Positions 5,790-6,769 of a stretch of DNA of 6,769 nucleotides are shown here, one piece after another. Origin of the DNA: CAYYVJ01 sp964475115 (GTDB lineage Bacteria > Bacillota > Clostridia > Lachnospirales > Lachnospiraceae); assembly GCA_964475115.1 (NCBI GenBank), contig CAYYVJ010000094.1:1-6769 (forward strand), written 5' to 3'. Positions within the stretch are counted from its first letter, which is position 1, and each line of letters opens with the position of its first letter. The notes under the pieces were generated by a model, which saw nothing but the letters and a program-made list of their open reading frames with translations, made no database searches and was not told the origin of the DNA. The translations under genes were made by a program, and so were the position numbers.

Positions 5790-5842
5790 AAACCCCTCTT
5801 GTAAATGGAATACTTGTATTCCATTTTACAGGAGGGGTTTTT
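5790..5842 (+). terminator. Long hairpin with T-run, second terminator in the intergenic region
   Basis: AAACCCCTC at 5790-5798 and the following arm to 5813 pair with 5816-5840, about 22 bp with one U.G pair and a single bulge (5824). Plus-strand sequence ends GGAGGGG then TTTTT (5838-5842), the classical form. The wobble 5799/5831 pairs only in plus-strand RNA. On the minus strand the hairpin is still strong and is followed by TTTATTAT, so it may also stop transcripts of the DUF1700 gene, whose stop lies about 105 nt upstream. Confidence 0.7.
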
Positions 5843-5844
5843 AA

Positions 5845-5908
5845 CATTGGCATTTATGTCAATGAGCGAAAAGGACACAGTCCTTTGAGCTTCGCTGTCT
5901 ATTAGACA
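5845..5908. repeat. Structured block of short inverted repeats
   Basis: There are three consecutive small palindromes. CATTGGCAT/ATGTCAATG spans 5845-5864. AGCGAA/TTCGCT (5865-5870, 5891-5896) encloses the inner stem AAGGAC/GTCCTT (5871-5876, 5880-5885). TGTCTA/TAGACA (5896-5901, 5903-5908) comes last. The block is richer in G and C than its surroundings and contains no gene. It could be a dispersed palindromic (REP-like) element or a structured 3' end of a transcript. I cannot tell from one copy. Confidence 0.4.
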
Positions 5909-5946
5909 CAAGGCTTGGCTCCATGAACTTTATTTAAAATATTAGG

Positions 5947-6435
5947 TCACCGCCTAAATACACTTCTAATAAAATAAAAAAGAATCAAAATCATTAGAAT
6001 TGGCACAGCATATACAATCAACAAAGAGGCAATTCCTGTTAATACCCATACTGCAAAAACAATAAATAGAACTATAATAATCCAACTCAAGACTTTCCCA
6101 AACCAAGTATTAAAGTTAAATACTTTAAATCGAGAATCTTGTCCATTATATGAATTCGTATTATAATGATATCTATTTTTTGTATCCTTGTTTTCCGTAT
6201 ATTCTCCATTGCTTTGGAAATAATCATTATTTTCAGATTTAAATAGTTCGATAATTGTTCTTGCAATTAATCTTGGATTCCCCAGCTCTTCCATAACATC
6301 CGACTCAGTTCTTCCTTTTTGGATCTCATTCTGAATGTAATTTTCATAATATTTTGTATTATCAAGTACAACAGCACTTGGAACTTCTGCAATTAAAGCT
6401 TCTTCCAGTTGTTTAACAAACTGTGCTTTTACCAT
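5947..6435 (-). CDS. DUF1700 (HAAS-domain) two-pass membrane protein
   Basis: The 162-residue product has an N-terminal helical HAAS/DUF1700 domain (about 4-65): FVKQLEEAL, then the hallmark KYYENYI (28-34), the GRTESDV turn (41-47) and ELGNPRLIARTI (50-61). A polar Asn/Tyr-rich linker follows (about 67-108), then two hydrophobic segments, roughly 114-134 and 136-156, and a basic end SVFRR. It is probably anchored in the cytoplasmic membrane with the N-domain in the cytoplasm. Family members usually sit beside a PadR-type regulator and are thought to act in signalling or envelope-stress regulation. No padR gene lies next to it here; its upstream neighbours are tRNAs. GGAGG is placed 7 nt before the ATG. 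Function beyond the domain is unknown. Confidence 0.88.
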   Translation of the reverse strand: MVKAQFVKQLEEALIAEVPSAVVLDNTKYYENYIQNEIQKGRTESDVMEELGNPRLIARTIIELFKSENNDYFQSNGEYTENKDTKNRYHYNTNSYNGQDSRFKVFNFNTWFGKVLSWIIIVLFIVFAVWVLTGIASLLIVYAVPILMILILFYFIRSVFRR

Positions 6436-6464
6436 TCTTTTGCCTCCTTTTAAAAACTAAATTC

Positions 6465-6493
6465 ATTTTACCACAGAAGACATAATAAGTTAA
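6465..6493 (-). promoter_or_regulatory. Probable sigmaA promoter of the DUF1700 gene
   Basis: On the minus strand TTAACT (6488-6493, four of six) is followed by 17 nt and TAAAAT (6465-6470, five of six). The implied leader is about 23 nt and includes the GGAGG Shine-Dalgarno. Its position just after the tRNA terminator fits a new transcription unit. Confidence 0.55.
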
Positions 6494-6551
6494 CTGAGAA
6501 TTCCTTAAAGTTTTGTTAAAAAAGGCTAAAATTAAAGCTTTTTTATGCAAC

Positions 6552-6586
6552 AAAAAAGCCCTCAACCGTGTTATACAATCAAAGAC
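6552..6586 (-). terminator. G.U-rich intrinsic terminator of the tRNA-Leu/tRNA-Arg unit
   Basis: In minus-strand RNA, GUCUUUGAUUG (6586-6576) can pair over 11 positions with CGGUUGAGGGC (6568-6558), leaving the loop UAUAACA, followed by six U (6557-6552). Six of the eleven pairs are G.U, so the stem exists only in minus-strand RNA and is fairly weak. A second A/T stem (GCTTTTTT/AAAAAAGC, 6537-6559) overlaps the T-run and could assist or compete. Confidence 0.5.
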
Positions 6587-6593
6587 CCTTTAA

Positions 6594-6668
6594 TGTGCGT
6601 TAGAAGATTCGAACTCCCGACCTTCTGGTCCGTAGCCAGACGCTCTATCCAGCTGAGCTAAACGCACA
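6594..6668 (-). tRNA. tRNA-Arg(ACG)
   Basis: This is a complete cloverleaf: acceptor GTGCGTT/AACGCAC with discriminator A, D-arm GCTC...GAGC, anticodon stem TCTGG/CCAGA around the loop CTACGGA, and T-loop TTCGAAT. The anticodon ACG is expected to be edited to ICG by TadA and so read CGU, CGC and CGA. No CCA is encoded. The spacer to tRNA-Leu is 15 nt, so the two are probably co-transcribed. Confidence 0.96.
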
Positions 6669-6683
6669 AATATTCAATTTACT

Positions 6684-6768
6684 GCCGGCGACCGGAATCG
6701 AACCGGTACGGGAGATTAGTCCCGCAGGATTTTAAGTCCTGTGCGTCTGCCTGTTCCGCCACGCCGGC
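6684..6768 (-). tRNA. tRNA-Leu(UAA)
   Basis: This is a complete 85-nt class II tRNA with a long variable arm (GCGGGACTAATCTCCCGT), as expected for leucine. The acceptor is GCCGGCG/CGCCGGC with discriminator A. The anticodon stem CAGGA/TCCTG encloses CTTAAAA, giving anticodon UAA, which reads UUA and UUG. CCA is not encoded. Its promoter lies beyond the right edge of the window. Confidence 0.96.
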
Positions 6769-6769
6769 A

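Noticed and set aside
5859..5924. Minus-strand 21-codon open frame in the structured block
   Set aside because: There is no ribosome binding site before its ATG, and its sequence is fully explained by the inverted repeats.
1..6769. Genomic island or prophage bounded by the tRNA units
   Set aside because: tRNAs at both ends suggested it, but there is no integrase, no duplicated tRNA end and no shift in base composition, and the genes between are mostly housekeeping.

Overview
The window is AT-rich, and every protein gene and tRNA I can support lies on the minus strand. The genes have strong Shine-Dalgarno sequences, the three tRNA 3' ends that are visible carry no encoded CCA, and the pairing of rdgB with a YsnB-type phosphoesterase is typical of Firmicutes. 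A papain-type protease with a copper-amine-oxidase-like stalk domain and a clostridial lectin-like tail, plus a possible sporulation promoter, point to a spore-forming Clostridium, most likely a Lachnospiraceae member. That last step is inference.

Layout in the direction of transcription (right to left): (1) 6768-6552, tRNA-Leu(UAA) and tRNA-Arg(ACG) with a G.U-rich terminator. (2) 6493-5947, a promoter and a DUF1700/HAAS-domain membrane protein. (3) 5946-5557, a 390-bp region without a protein gene, holding three strong hairpins, a structured block of short inverted repeats and a plus-strand promoter. I interpret part of it as a candidate plus-strand small RNA with C-rich loops. (4) 5564-5270, a 51-residue Asn-rich protein behind a sigmaG-like promoter, closed by a clear minus-strand terminator. 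(5) 5262-4916, a single-domain rhodanese. (6) 4908-283, a five-gene operon: yfcE phosphodiesterase, THUMP-domain RNA methyltransferase, secreted papain-like protease, rdgB, and a second YfcE/YsnB-type phosphoesterase. Its genes overlap or lie 9-37 nt apart and are preceded by a consensus -35 box. (7) 201-1, a perfect-consensus promoter driving tRNA-Pro(UGG) and a truncated tRNA-Gly(UCC).

The operon is mainly housekeeping: rdgB removes non-canonical purine nucleoside triphosphates, the methyltransferase probably modifies 23S rRNA, and the two small phosphoesterases are probable metal-dependent phosphodiesterases. The secreted protease is the outlier, but its start overlaps the methyltransferase stop, so it is translationally tied to the group. 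I see no CRISPR array, transposase, integrase or phage gene. The points most worth following are the candidate C-rich RNA at 5641-5755, the Asn-rich peptide with its sporulation-like promoter, and the protease embedded in a nucleotide/RNA-maintenance operon.
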